Positions 39,396 through 48,737 of a stretch of 64,000 nucleotides of DNA are shown one piece after another. The position numbers were made by a program, and so were the translations under genes. The notes beneath the pieces were generated by a model, which searched no databases, was not told where the DNA came from, and worked only from the letters and a program-made list of their open reading frames with translations. Source of the stretch: Brucellaceae bacterium (GTDB taxonomy: Bacteria; Pseudomonadota; Alphaproteobacteria; Rhizobiales; Rhizobiaceae). Position 1 is the stretch's first letter. Every line of letters starts with the position of its first letter. Location of the stretch: positions 124,001 through 188,000 of the forward strand of contig JACKJV010000008.1 of assembly GCA_020637775.1 (NCBI GenBank). The letters are read 5' to 3'.

Positions 39396-40109
39396 CTACT
39401 TCGCCGAACGGTTGGCGGCATCCGGGCCGCACAGGCCGGCAACGGCAACCGCCTCGCCCGTCTTTCCGCCCCGTGATACCCGCACGCTTCCGTCGAGCAG
39501 GGTCAGCATCCGCGTCCGCTCGCTGACCGTGAATTCCAGAAAGACCGACACCGGCGCTTTCTCCAGCGTTTCATAGCGCCGCCTTTCGCCGTCCGTCCGC
39601 TTCGCGCGCTCGATCAGCACGAGTTCCCGCAACAGGCCGTTGATCCGGGCATAACCCCGCTCGAAGGTACCGAAACCGTCGAACCAGCGCTCCGTGAAGA
39701 ACAGCGTTGCCGGATCGGCATGGATCGTCTTGTAGGTCGTCAATTGCTCTTCCGGCTTCGATTGCCCGGCATCGTCCCCGGAATCGGCTCCCTCCGCCCG
39801 GAGAAACCGGCAATGCGCGCCGGGATGGTCGAATCCGATGGCCGTGAGCGTGGGCGGAGCGCCGGATGGGGCCGGCAGAACGGGACTCTCAGCCGGGCCG
39901 GCATCGTCCTGTACCGGATCCGGCACGGGATCGCCGCCGCCAGGAGCCGGCCCCGGCGACGCCGGCGGCGGATTTTGCGCCTGGCCGGCGGTTCCGGGCG
40001 CAGGATCCCCGCTGACCTGTGCCTGGGCCTGGGCCTGCGCCTGCATCGCCATCAGCCCGGTTGCCGCCATTGCCGCGATCAAAGATCCGGCCCGTCGCAC
40101 TACGGCCAT
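39396..40109 (-). CDS. Putative secreted protein, function unknown
   Basis: This 237-residue protein has an N-terminal signal sequence, a short Gln-Ala repeat (QAQAQAQAQ), and a Pro/Gly/Ala-rich linker to about residue 85. The C-terminal ~150 residues look folded and carry two cysteines (AHCRFLRAEG, VAGLCGPD). I recognise no domain. It is transcribed away from the adjacent XRE regulator gene's stop in the same direction, 66 bp downstream. The hexanucleotide repeat encoding Gln-Ala may vary in length between strains. Confidence 0.6.
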   Translation of the reverse strand: MAVVRRAGSLIAAMAATGLMAMQAQAQAQAQVSGDPAPGTAGQAQNPPPASPGPAPGGGDPVPDPVQDDAGPAESPVLPAPSGAPPTLTAIGFDHPGAHCRFLRAEGADSGDDAGQSKPEEQLTTYKTIHADPATLFFTERWFDGFGTFERGYARINGLLRELVLIERAKRTDGERRRYETLEKAPVSVFLEFTVSERTRMLTLLDGSVRVSRGGKTGEAVAVAGLCGPDAANRSAK

Positions 40110-40175
40110 GAAACTGCATCCTCGTTGCCTTTCCCGCGAACTCTAGCCCATCGCGGCGCCGGGACAAGGGGCCGC

Positions 40176-41018
40176 CTATGCCAGCATGGATGCGATCATC
40201 CGGGCCGACGACCGGGCATCCACCTCGCAATCGCGCACGAGCTGGTCGAAATGCGCCGTCAGCGCCTGCACCTGGCGGCTTTCGCGAAACACCAGATACT
40301 GGCTTCCGATGTAGACGACGCCGATCAACGGCCCGAACACCGTGACCGGCGCGGAATAGACCTTGCGGTTGTCGTAGAGATAGAGCCTGAGCGACGGATA
40401 GAGCCGCTCGCAGCTTTCTGCCATCACTTCGATCTGTCGCCGGCGCGCCCATTCCGGCAGGCCGGCCCAATAGCCCTCGCCGCGCGCCAGCGAACGAATC
40501 ATCTCCAGCGATACGCAGATTTCATAGTCCGAGCCGGGCGAGCGCAGGAATTGCGCCTGATCCTCCACCGCCGCAGTCGCCTGTGCCGGCGTCTTGTCCA
40601 GAAAGGCGGAATATTCGAAATCCAGCACCGCATCGGTCTTCAGGATATCCGGCAGCGTGGCCGGAACATAGCGGATCTTGTGCCCGGCCGCTTCGCGGTG
40701 CCATTCGCGGATCTGGTCATCCGATGGTGTGTGCTGGGCATCGGCGACACGGAAACTGGCCTGCAACAGGTCGGCCGCCGTTTCGCTGCGCTCCGAGAGG
40801 CCGAGCAGCCAATCGGCCGAAACACCAAGCGCCGATGCACACTGGGCGGCCAGATGGGCATTGGGCAGACGCAGGTCATCGGCCCCGCCCAGCGCCTGCG
40901 CGATTGTCGAGCGATCGACGCCGCACGCCCGCGCCAGCGCGCTACGGGTCATGCCGATGGCCGCCATCCGGAGCGATACCCGCTCGCGGAAAAGCCGCGC
41001 TCTTTCTTCCTTGTTCAT
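40176..41018 (-). CDS. XRE-family transcriptional regulator with large C-terminal domain
   Basis: This 280-residue protein has an N-terminal Cro/CI helix-turn-helix (GMTRSALARACGVDRSTIAQ), a helical linker containing SADWLLGLSE, and a ~190-residue C-terminal domain of unknown ligand. The C-terminal half includes NRKVYSAPVTVFGPLIGVVY, suggesting a sensory or phospholipase-D/PAS-like fold that I cannot name. It is divergent from the DUF2061 gene and may control it or itself. Confidence 0.8.
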   Translation of the reverse strand: MNKEERARLFRERVSLRMAAIGMTRSALARACGVDRSTIAQALGGADDLRLPNAHLAAQCASALGVSADWLLGLSERSETAADLLQASFRVADAQHTPSDDQIREWHREAAGHKIRYVPATLPDILKTDAVLDFEYSAFLDKTPAQATAAVEDQAQFLRSPGSDYEICVSLEMIRSLARGEGYWAGLPEWARRRQIEVMAESCERLYPSLRLYLYDNRKVYSAPVTVFGPLIGVVYIGSQYLVFRESRQVQALTAHFDQLVRDCEVDARSSARMIASMLA

Positions 41019-41140
41019 GATTTTTCTCTACAAAGAAAACTTTTATCATCATAGCGGCATTTTTGCAGCAAATTATCAGAATTCCCGTGGCCTGCAAGAA
41101 ACGTCTATCCCCGGGACGTTCAAGACCAACGGGGGTACAA

Positions 41141-41374
41141 ATGGAATCCAGACTGAGAACCGTCGTCAAGGCCGCCACATGGCAAATGCTGGGCCTTGTC
41201 ACCATGAGCCTTCTGGCCTGGATACAGACAGGCTCGATAGCCGGTGCCTTCTCCTTCGCGCTTTCGGCGGCCCTTGTCGGCTTCGTCATGTTCTTCATTC
41301 ACGAACGGGTCTGGGGCTTCGTTCCGTGGGGCCGGCAGGCACGAGTTCATCGCCAGACGGAATCCGCCGCCTGA
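41141..41374 (+). CDS. DUF2061 membrane protein
   Basis: This 77-residue protein matches DUF2061: RTVVKAATWQMLGLVTMSLL, a second helix, and FFIHERVWGFVPWGR. Two membrane helices are predicted. The family's function is unknown; members often sit near cysteine or sulfate genes, not seen here. ATG 41141 has GGGGGTAC upstream. Confidence 0.85.
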   Translation: MESRLRTVVKAATWQMLGLVTMSLLAWIQTGSIAGAFSFALSAALVGFVMFFIHERVWGFVPWGRQARVHRQTESAA

Positions 41375-41526
41375 CCGCCGCGCGGTTCCAGTTTGGAAAA
41401 CTTCCAATCTGCGGCACCGCCCATTGCAGCGGCACGCCTGTGGTGCCATGCCTCTCGCCGTCGCGGCCGCCGTGCCGCGGGCACTGTCAATGTTGGGGCC
41501 TTGAACCCCATCGATTGGAGAGAGAA

Positions 41527-41934
41527 ATGTCATACATCGTTCGTGCCGTTGCGATTGCCATTGCGGCGACCCTGTTTGCATGTCCTGCCCTGGCTTCCGG
41601 ACCCGGCGTGAAGTCAAAGCCCGGAGAGCATTTCGATTTCGCCAAGCCGAAGACCGGGGCGGAAGCGCGCGAGGCATTGCGCGACCACTCATCCGAAATG
41701 GTCATCGCCTTGGCCGGCGGCGATACCTACGGCGTGCATGAGGAAAGCTACTACCTCGAAGACGCGACGGCCTTCCTGCGCGAGGCGGGCATGTTGAGCG
41801 AGACCGAAGGGCTGGCTCTGGCCAATGAAATAGAGGCCGTTCATCTCGCATCCGAGACTGAGGATCTCGATATGGTCCGCCAGCGGATGCCGGACCTGCT
41901 GGCGCGCATTGACCATGTGCTGCTGAAGCCCTGA
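41527..41934 (+). CDS. Small periplasmic protein, function unknown
   Basis: This 135-residue protein has a clear signal peptide (VAIAIAATLFACPALA, cut before SGPG) and a mainly helical, acidic mature part. GGAGAG precedes ATG 41527. No family is recognised. It lies 152 bp after the DUF2061 gene and converges on the potassium channel gene. Confidence 0.65.
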   Translation: MSYIVRAVAIAIAATLFACPALASGPGVKSKPGEHFDFAKPKTGAEAREALRDHSSEMVIALAGGDTYGVHEESYYLEDATAFLREAGMLSETEGLALANEIEAVHLASETEDLDMVRQRMPDLLARIDHVLLKP

Positions 41935-41985
41935 ACGCCGGCTGACCGGAGGCATCGCCGCGCCTTCCGGTTCTCTGGCAAACGA

Positions 41986-42747
41986 TCACACCCGTCCCTC
42001 GGTGCGGATGTGCAGCGTCGCCCCGCAATGCTTGCAATGCACCGCATCGGCATCATGCAGGAAGAGCCCGCATGTCTTGCATTCATGCGTCACCTTGGAA
42101 GGCCGGAACAGCACCTGCAGAAGGCGCAGGAACAATGTCACGCCGAAGATCATGACAGCCACGGAAATCATGCGCCCCGGCGTACCGGTCAGCGTGATGT
42201 CGCCGAAACCGGTCGTTGTCAGTGTCGTTACGGTGAAATAGAGCGCATCGGCATAGTTGTTGATTTCAGGATTGATGCCCACCTGCAGCGCATAGATCAG
42301 CCCGGTCATCACGAACAGGAAGACACCGAGATTGACCGAGGCCAGAACAATGTCCTCGTGCATCCGGAAGAACCGGAAATCCTGCCTCAGACGGCTGAGC
42401 AGCTGGTAGGTGTGCAGCAGTCTGAGCGTGCGCAGGATACGCAGGAAGCCGAAACCTTCTCCGGCGATCGGCGCGACGAAGGAAATGATCGCCGCGACAT
42501 CGGCCCAGGTCGACAGGCGCAGCAGGAAACGCCCCTTTTTTGGCTCCAGCAGCATTCTGACGATGAAATCGGCGAGAATCAGCACGCCGAAGACAAGGTC
42601 GATGGTCTCGACCATGCCGCTTCGTTCGAAGAACGAGGTGACGATCACGAAACCGATCGTGACGATGTCGAAAATGAGCAGCCCGTAACGGAACCGCTGC
42701 GCAGCCGGCGTCTCATCCTCGTAGAGCGACCTGATCCGGTCCAGCAA
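41986..42747 (-). CDS. Voltage-gated-type potassium channel with C-terminal zinc ribbon
   Basis: This 253-residue protein has six membrane segments. The arginine-rich S4 is RILRTLRLLHTYQLLSRLR and the pore carries the potassium filter TTTGFGDI. The cytoplasmic tail is not a TrkA or cyclic-nucleotide domain but a four-cysteine zinc ribbon (CKTCGLFLHDADAVHCKHCG). This would be a metal- or redox-responsive tail or an assembly domain; its role is inferred. It lies downstream of priA on the same strand. Confidence 0.88.
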   Translation of the reverse strand: MLDRIRSLYEDETPAAQRFRYGLLIFDIVTIGFVIVTSFFERSGMVETIDLVFGVLILADFIVRMLLEPKKGRFLLRLSTWADVAAIISFVAPIAGEGFGFLRILRTLRLLHTYQLLSRLRQDFRFFRMHEDIVLASVNLGVFLFVMTGLIYALQVGINPEINNYADALYFTVTTLTTTGFGDITLTGTPGRMISVAVMIFGVTLFLRLLQVLFRPSKVTHECKTCGLFLHDADAVHCKHCGATLHIRTEGRV

Positions 42748-42834
42748 GGCGTTGGCCTCCTCTCTGTCGGCGCATCCGGTTCCACAATGCAGAAACCGGC
42801 CCGTTTGGCCAGTCCCCGCACGAAGTGGCCGCGC

Positions 42835-45020
42835 TCACAGAAAGCTCTGCGGATCGATGTCCACCTGAACGCGGATTTGCCCGCGCTCCTTCGGCCCGGC
42901 CTTGAGCATGGCGCGAATGAAGCCCTGGAGATCGGCCTTGCGTTCGCCATGCACCAGAAGGCGCATCCGGTGGCGCCCGCGTATCAGCGCCAGCGGCGCT
43001 TCCGCCGGTCCCAGCAGCATGATGCCCGGCGCCTGCGGCGCGGCAGCACGCAGGGCACGCGCATGCCCCATGGCCTCGCCGGCGGTCGGCGCGGAGACGA
43101 TGATGCCGGCCAGCCGGCCGAACGGAGGCAGGCCCGATTTCTCGCGCTCCGCGATCTCCCGGTCGTAAAATGCCTCCCGGTCACCGGAAATGATGGCCCG
43201 CATGACCGGGTGGTCCGGCTGGTAGGTCTGGATCAGGCCGAGGCTCTTCTTGCCCGTTCGCCCGGCACGGCCGGTGACCTGGGAAAGAAGCTGGAAGGTG
43301 CGTTCGGCGGCCCGCGGGTCGCCATTGGTCAGCCCGATATCCGCGTCGACCACGCCGACCAGCGTCATCCCGGGGAAATTGTGCCCCTTGGCCACGAGCT
43401 GGGTGCCGATCACGATGTCGGCCTCGCCCCCGGCAATGGCTTCCAGCTCCAGCCGAAGCCGCTTCACCCCGCCCAGGAGATCGGAGGAAAGCACGATGAT
43501 GCGCGCCTGCGGGAAATGGCTGGCCACTTCCTCCGCGATCCGCTCGATTCCCGGCCCGCAGGCGACGAGATGATCCAGCGTCCCGCATTCCGGACAGGCC
43601 TCCGGCTTCGGCTCGTGATAGCCGCAATGATGGCACATGATCTGGCCGCGGAAGCGGTGTTCCACAAGCCAGCTCGAACAGTCCGGGCACTGGAAGCGGT
43701 GGCCACAGACCCTGCACAGCGTCAGCGGTGCATAGCCCCGCCGGTTGAGGAACAGCAGCGATTGCTCGCCGGCTTCCAGCGTGCGCTCCATGGCCTGCAA
43801 CAGGACCGGCGAGAGGAACCCGCCGCGTGCGGGGGCATGCTTGCGCATGTCCACCGCTTTCAGGTCGGGCAGCGCGGCATCGCCATAGCGAACCGGCAGC
43901 GCGATGCGCCGGTACCGGCCCTGTTCGGCGTTCACCCGGCTTTCCACCGATGGCGTGGCCGAGGCGAGCACCACGGGAAACCCGCCGATATGCCCGCGCA
44001 CCACCGCCATGTCGCGGGCATTGTAGAAAACCCGGTCTTCCTGCTTGTAGGCCGGGTCGTGCTCCTCATCGACGACGATCAGGCCAAGCGCTCCAAATGG
44101 CAGGAACAGCGCCGAGCGGGCACCGCCACCACCTGCACACGGCCTTCGGCCACCTGCCGCCAGACCTTCTCGCGCGCCTTGGGTGCCATGTCGGAATGCC
44201 ATTCGGCAGGCCGTGCGCCGAACTCTGTCATGGAAACGTTCGAGAAACGCCTGCGTCAGCGCGATTTCAGGAAGCAGGATGAGCACCTGGCGGCCCGCTT
44301 CCAGCGCCGCCGCCACCGCCTCGAAATAGACTTCCGTCTTGCCCGAACCGGTCACGCCGTCCAGCAGCGTCACGCCATAGCCCCCAGCGGTCACGCCTTC
44401 GCGAAGTCCGGCCGCCGCCGCCGCCTGCTCGCCGGTCAGAACCGCGCCCCCCCATAGGCCGGATCGGGCGCGGGCACCACCGGCGGCGGCGGCAGGCGCA
44501 CCGTCTCGAAACTGCCCTGCGCCATCAGCCCGTCCACCACGCCGGGCGAAACGCCGGCCGCATGGGCCAGGCCTGCGCGCGTCCAGGCCATGCCGTCCTG
44601 TGCCAGTTCGAGCACCCGCGCGCGCGCCGCCGTCATCCGGTCGGGGCGGATCGCGGTCAGGCGCAGTCCTTCCAGCGGCGCTTCGGGCTCGAAGGCGGCC
44701 GGCGCGCGCAGTGCCATGCGCGCCACCATGCCCGGCGGCGACAGCGTCCAGGCTGCCACCCAGTCGATGAACCGGCGCATGTCGGCGGTCAGCGGTGGAC
44801 AGTCGAAGACCTGCGAAACGGGCCGGATCTTGCGCGGGTCGACCGCCCCGGCACCCTGGTCCCAGACGACGCCTGCCACCATGCGCGGCCCGAGCAGCAC
44901 CTGCACGATCGCCCCCCGCCGGCGCGTTCATGCCGGCAGGCAGGGCGTAGGTATAGGGTGTCTCGGCGGTGTCGGCACCAGCACCGCGACCTTCCGTTTT
45001 CGGCCGAATCTTTGTGTCAT
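42835..45020 (-). pseudogene. priA: Primosomal helicase PriA, full length but broken by five indels
   Basis: PriA restarts stalled replication forks. From ATG 45020 (MTQRFGRKRKVAVLVP) to the stop, 2186 bp correspond to a normal ~728-residue PriA, but the frame changes at about 44970, 44925, 44450, 44215 and 44125. At least two changes lie in G-runs (six Gs near 44920, seven near 44453). When frames are joined, helicase motifs are intact: DGVTGSGKTEVYF, LIVVDEEHDPAYK, the cysteine zinc ribbon (CRVCGHRFQCPDC) and VTGRAGRTGKKS. The pattern suggests sequencing or assembly error in a real gene. It diverges from fsa. Confidence 0.88.
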
Positions 45021-45112
45021 GGTGGGTGACCTTGCCCTGAATGTGCGATAAGGGGAAGCCAATCTGAAAACGGCCGCGCGCGGCCGTGCGCAGCCGATTG
45101 ACGGAGCAACCC

Positions 45113-45770
45113 ATGAAATTTTTGTCGACACAGCCGACGTTGCCGAGATCCGCGAACTCAACGACCTGGGCCTGCTGGATGGCGTGACCACCAACCCTTC
45201 CCTCGTCATGAAGTCCGGCCGCGACATCATGGAAGTGACGAAGGAAATCTGTTCCATCGTCGAGGGTCCGGTCTCCGCCGAGGTGACCGCCGTCGATTTC
45301 GACGAGATGATGAAGGAAGCCGCGGTCCTCTGACGAAGATCGCCGACAACATCTGCGTCAAGGTCCCGCTGACCCTCGACGGGCTGAAGGCCTGCAAGGC
45401 GCTTTCCTCGGATGGCGTGAAGACGAATGTCACGCTGTGCTTTTCGGCCAACCAGGCACTGCTGGCGGCCAAGGCCGGCGCCACGTTCATCTCGCCCTTC
45501 ATCGGCCGCCTCGACGACATCCACATCAATGGCATGGACCTGATCGGCGAGATCCGGACCATCTACGACAATTACGGCTTCCAGACCGAGATCCTCGCGG
45601 CCTCCATCCGCACCGTGAACCACGTCAAGGAAGCAGCCCTGATCGGCGCCGACGTCGCCACCATTCCGCCGTCGACGCTCAAGTCCCTGGTCAAGCACCC
45701 GCTGACCGACAAGGGCCTGGAAGCATTCCTGGCCGATTGGGCGAAAACCGGCCAGAAGATCGTCGGCTGA
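45113..45770 (+). pseudogene. fsa: Fructose-6-phosphate aldolase/transaldolase-like protein, two indels
   Basis: The joined protein is a ~217-residue transaldolase of the Fsa/TalC type, with [18 protein letters not shown], the lysine-containing region [20 protein letters not shown] and [18 protein letters not shown]. After ATG 45113 one T is missing from a T-run (45119-45123), and two extra bases occur near 45328-45331, creating a TGA. Each is a simple indel and the rest is perfectly conserved, so this is probably an intact gene with consensus errors. The 3' part is open from 45333. Confidence 0.88.
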
Positions 45771-45874
45771 AGCCGAAAATCGCAACTTCCTGCTGCCAAG
45801 TTTTTGCAAGCAGTCTCTAAAATTTTGTTTACCCCCGCATGCAATGGTTGCGTCTCACCGGGCGGGGGTAGACC

Positions 45875-48149
45875 TTGGAGAATTTGCACTGGCGCGACCG
45901 CATCCTGACGGTTGGACATCCGCAAAGTGATTTGCTGACGGACGCGCAGTTCCGGCTCCTGCGCGCTGCTGTCGTCCCGCTGTTTTCCGGCATCCTGGTT
46001 CTCGCGGCCATACAGGCCCTGCTGGCTTCGGCCTATGCGCCAGCCTGGGTGGCGCTCACCCCGCTCGTTTCGCTGGTTCTCTTCACCGCCATGCGCGGGG
46101 CGGTCTGGTGGCGGACGCGAAAACGGCAGACCAGCGCGCCGGAAAGCCGGAACATCCTCTGGCAGACGGTGGTGCATGCGTTCGCCGCCGGCCTTGTCTT
46201 TCCCGCCGCGATCATGATCCCGCCGCTTATCGCCGCCGGCGAGACCGAAGCAACACAGGCCGCGCCATTTCACGCTGCTGACCATCGCCCTTTGCGGCTA
46301 TTGCCTGCAGGCTCTTCCCGCTGCCGCGCTGGCGGTCTTTCTGGTTCGCTGCCCGGCATGCTGCTCCTGCCGGTCTTCTTTCCAGGTGTGAACAACATCG
46401 CCCTGGCCATCGGTTACATCGTCACGGCATGCTGGCACTGGAATCGCTCTACAAGAATTTCGCTGCGCTGGTGGAGGGGCGTTGATGCGCGCGCGCGGAT
46501 GGAATCGCTGCAGGCAGGCGGCGGCCCGCGGCCAAGCGCCAAGGGCGAGTTCGTGGCCAACATGAGCCATGAAATTCGCACCCCGCTCAATGGTGTGCTT
46601 GGCATGGCCGACTGCTTCTGGCCCGCACCGGCCAGGATCCCCGGCAGGCCACCTATACCAACGTCATCATCAAGTCCGGCAACGCCCTGCTCGCAACAGT
46701 CAATGACATGCTCGACTTCGCCAGGATCGAAGCCGGGCAGCTCATGCTCGACCCGCAGCCCTTCTGTCTTTCAGGCTGTCGAGGATGTCGCGCAAGCTCA
46801 CGCAAAGGGAGGCCGCGGCAAAGGGCGTCGAGATCATCGACCGTTTCGATTCCTCCATGCCGCGATACTTTGTCGGGGATGCCGGCCGCGTCCGGCAAAT
46901 CCTGTCCTGCCTGGTTTCGAATGCCGTCAAGTTCACCGGGCGCGGGCACGTCCTGATCGATGTTTCGGGCAAGGTGGAACGCGGGGCTGCCAGGATCAGC
47001 ATCCGCGTGGAAGACACCGGCCCTGGCATCGAGGCGGAGCGGCTGGCTGGCATTTTCGACCGCTTCACCGAGGATGGCGGTGCCCGCAAACGGCACGAGG
47101 GTGCCGGATTGGGGCTGGCGATCGCGCTGCGTCTGGTCCACATGATGGGCGGTGAGATCGGCGTCGAGAGCCAGCCGGGAGAGGGTTCAAGCTTCTGGGT
47201 CCATCTGCCGCTCGACGTCCATGAAGTGCTTGAAGCGCCCGTCCACCTGCCGCCGGGGATACAGGGCGCGCGGATCCTCATCGTCGATGACAACCCCGTC
47301 AACCGCTCCATCCTGACCGAGCAGATGCAGGGCTGGGAATTCGAGGCCGCGGCCGTGGAAAGCGGCGCGCTCGGGCTCGCCTTCTTCGAGCGGTCCCGGG
47401 CCCTGGGAGCGCGGGTCGACTGCGTGATCATGGACTGTCACATGCCGGGCCTGAACGGACCCGACACGGCCCGCAGGATGCGCGCGACCGCCGCCGGCGC
47501 CGATCTGCCCGTCGTCTTCCTGTCGTCTGTCGACCCGGACGATCTCGACATGGCCGGCTTCGATCCCGCCATCACGAAGCGGCTGACGAAACCCGCGCGA
47601 TCCGCCGCTCTGCGTGAGGCGGTTGTATCGGCCATTTCACGGGGCCACGAGACCGGAGGAAGGAAAGGTCCCGCAGGGGATACGCTGACCGAACTGGACA
47701 CGATGGGCGAGCCGGCCGCGCAACAGGTCCGCCCGGCCCGCGCCACGCTCGACATCCTGCTCGTCCAGGACAACGAGTTCCAGCAGGCAGCCTGCCGCCA
47801 GGCGCTCGACGCGCTCGGCCTCGATTACCGGATCGCTTCATCGGGCGAACAGGCCATTGCCATCGCCCGCGAACAGCACCCGCGGCTGACACTCGTCGAC
47901 AGCGTCCTTCCCGATATCGAGTGGAGCGACGTGGCCATGGCGGTGCGCCGCAACGGATTGCTTCCCGATGGCTCGCCGCCGCTGGTCTTCGTGCTGGTCT
48001 CGCGGGACGGCCCCGGCGCCATGCACGGCGCCTTGCCCGGATTGCTCGATGGCCGCCTTGAAAAGCCGGTCTCGCCGGCCAAGCTGACCAGCCTGACAGG
48101 CACCTGGCTTTCGGCCGCAAAGCAGGACCAGGCACGAAAGCGCGCCTGA
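45875..48149 (+). pseudogene. Hybrid histidine kinase with two receiver domains, broken by at least seven indels
   Basis: A TTG start at 45875 follows GGGGGTAGACC. The N-terminus has membrane helices; HisKA contains ANMSHEIRTPLNGVLGMA with the phosphorylated histidine. The ATPase domain (SCLVSNAVKFTGRGHVLIDV, GAGLGLAIALRLV) and two receiver domains lie in one intact frame from 46785. Receiver 1 has DDN and MDCHMPG. Receiver 2 has QDN in place of the acidic pair but keeps the phosphoacceptor in LVDSVLPD. Frame changes occur near 46267, 46340, 46425, 46480, 46605, 46770 and 46785. No response-regulator partner lies beside it. The signal is unknown. Confidence 0.82.
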
Positions 48150-48173
48150 CTTGTCGGCGGAAGACGGCGGCGG

Positions 48174-48737
48174 TCAGGGTCCGGCGCGTTTGAGATCCTG
48201 CGCCACGGCAAGCCGCATGAATTCCGCAAGTTCCCGCGCGGCCCTGTCGGCTGCATCCTTTTCGCCGCGCCATGCACTGTAGAACTGGCGTGGACGGTCA
48301 TAGGAGGCCATCGCCGATCGCGTGCCCGTGGCGACCTTCTCGCCCGTCTGCATATCGGTGAGGACATAGTCGGCGCGCAGTTCGACGGTTCCCGCCGTGG
48401 GATCGAGGTCGTTGCTGCCGTCCGAAAGCTGGACATCCAGCACCCTCAGGTCGCGCTTGGTCAGATCGAATCCGAGCCGGTAGCGCGCATCGGCGGGCTG
48501 GCCTGCCCCGCCGTTGAACATGAAGATCAGGTGGTTGCGTACCTGCTGGGCTTCCCGCGTATCCACCGGTGCGACCGAAACCGATGTCAGCCGCGCCGCG
48601 CCTGGCTCCACCGAGGCGGTTTCGAGCCTTGCCGAGGAACCGTAAAGCGGCTCCACCGTGCAGCCGGCCAGCCCGGCCACGCACATGACGGCGACTATGC
48701 GGGCCGCCCCCCGGCCCATGCGATCAGACGACGACAT
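48174..48737 (-). CDS. lptE: LPS-assembly lipoprotein LptE
   Basis: This 187-residue outer-membrane lipoprotein plugs LptD in lipopolysaccharide export. The lipobox LAGC places the acylated cysteine at residue 26, followed by TVEPLYG, typical of LptE. A second ATG at 48719 would give a shorter signal peptide. The gene overlaps the end of leuS by 14 bp, a conserved alphaproteobacterial pairing. Confidence 0.92.
   Translation of the reverse strand: MSSSDRMGRGAARIVAVMCVAGLAGCTVEPLYGSSARLETASVEPGAARLTSVSVAPVDTREAQQVRNHLIFMFNGGAGQPADARYRLGFDLTKRDLRVLDVQLSDGSNDLDPTAGTVELRADYVLTDMQTGEKVATGTRSAMASYDRPRQFYSAWRGEKDAADRAARELAEFMRLAVAQDLKRAGP

Noticed and set aside
42835..46800. Programmed frameshifting as the cause of the broken priA, fsa and kinase frames
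   Set aside because: There are about fourteen frame changes of mixed sign in unrelated genes, with no slippery-site and stimulator pattern.
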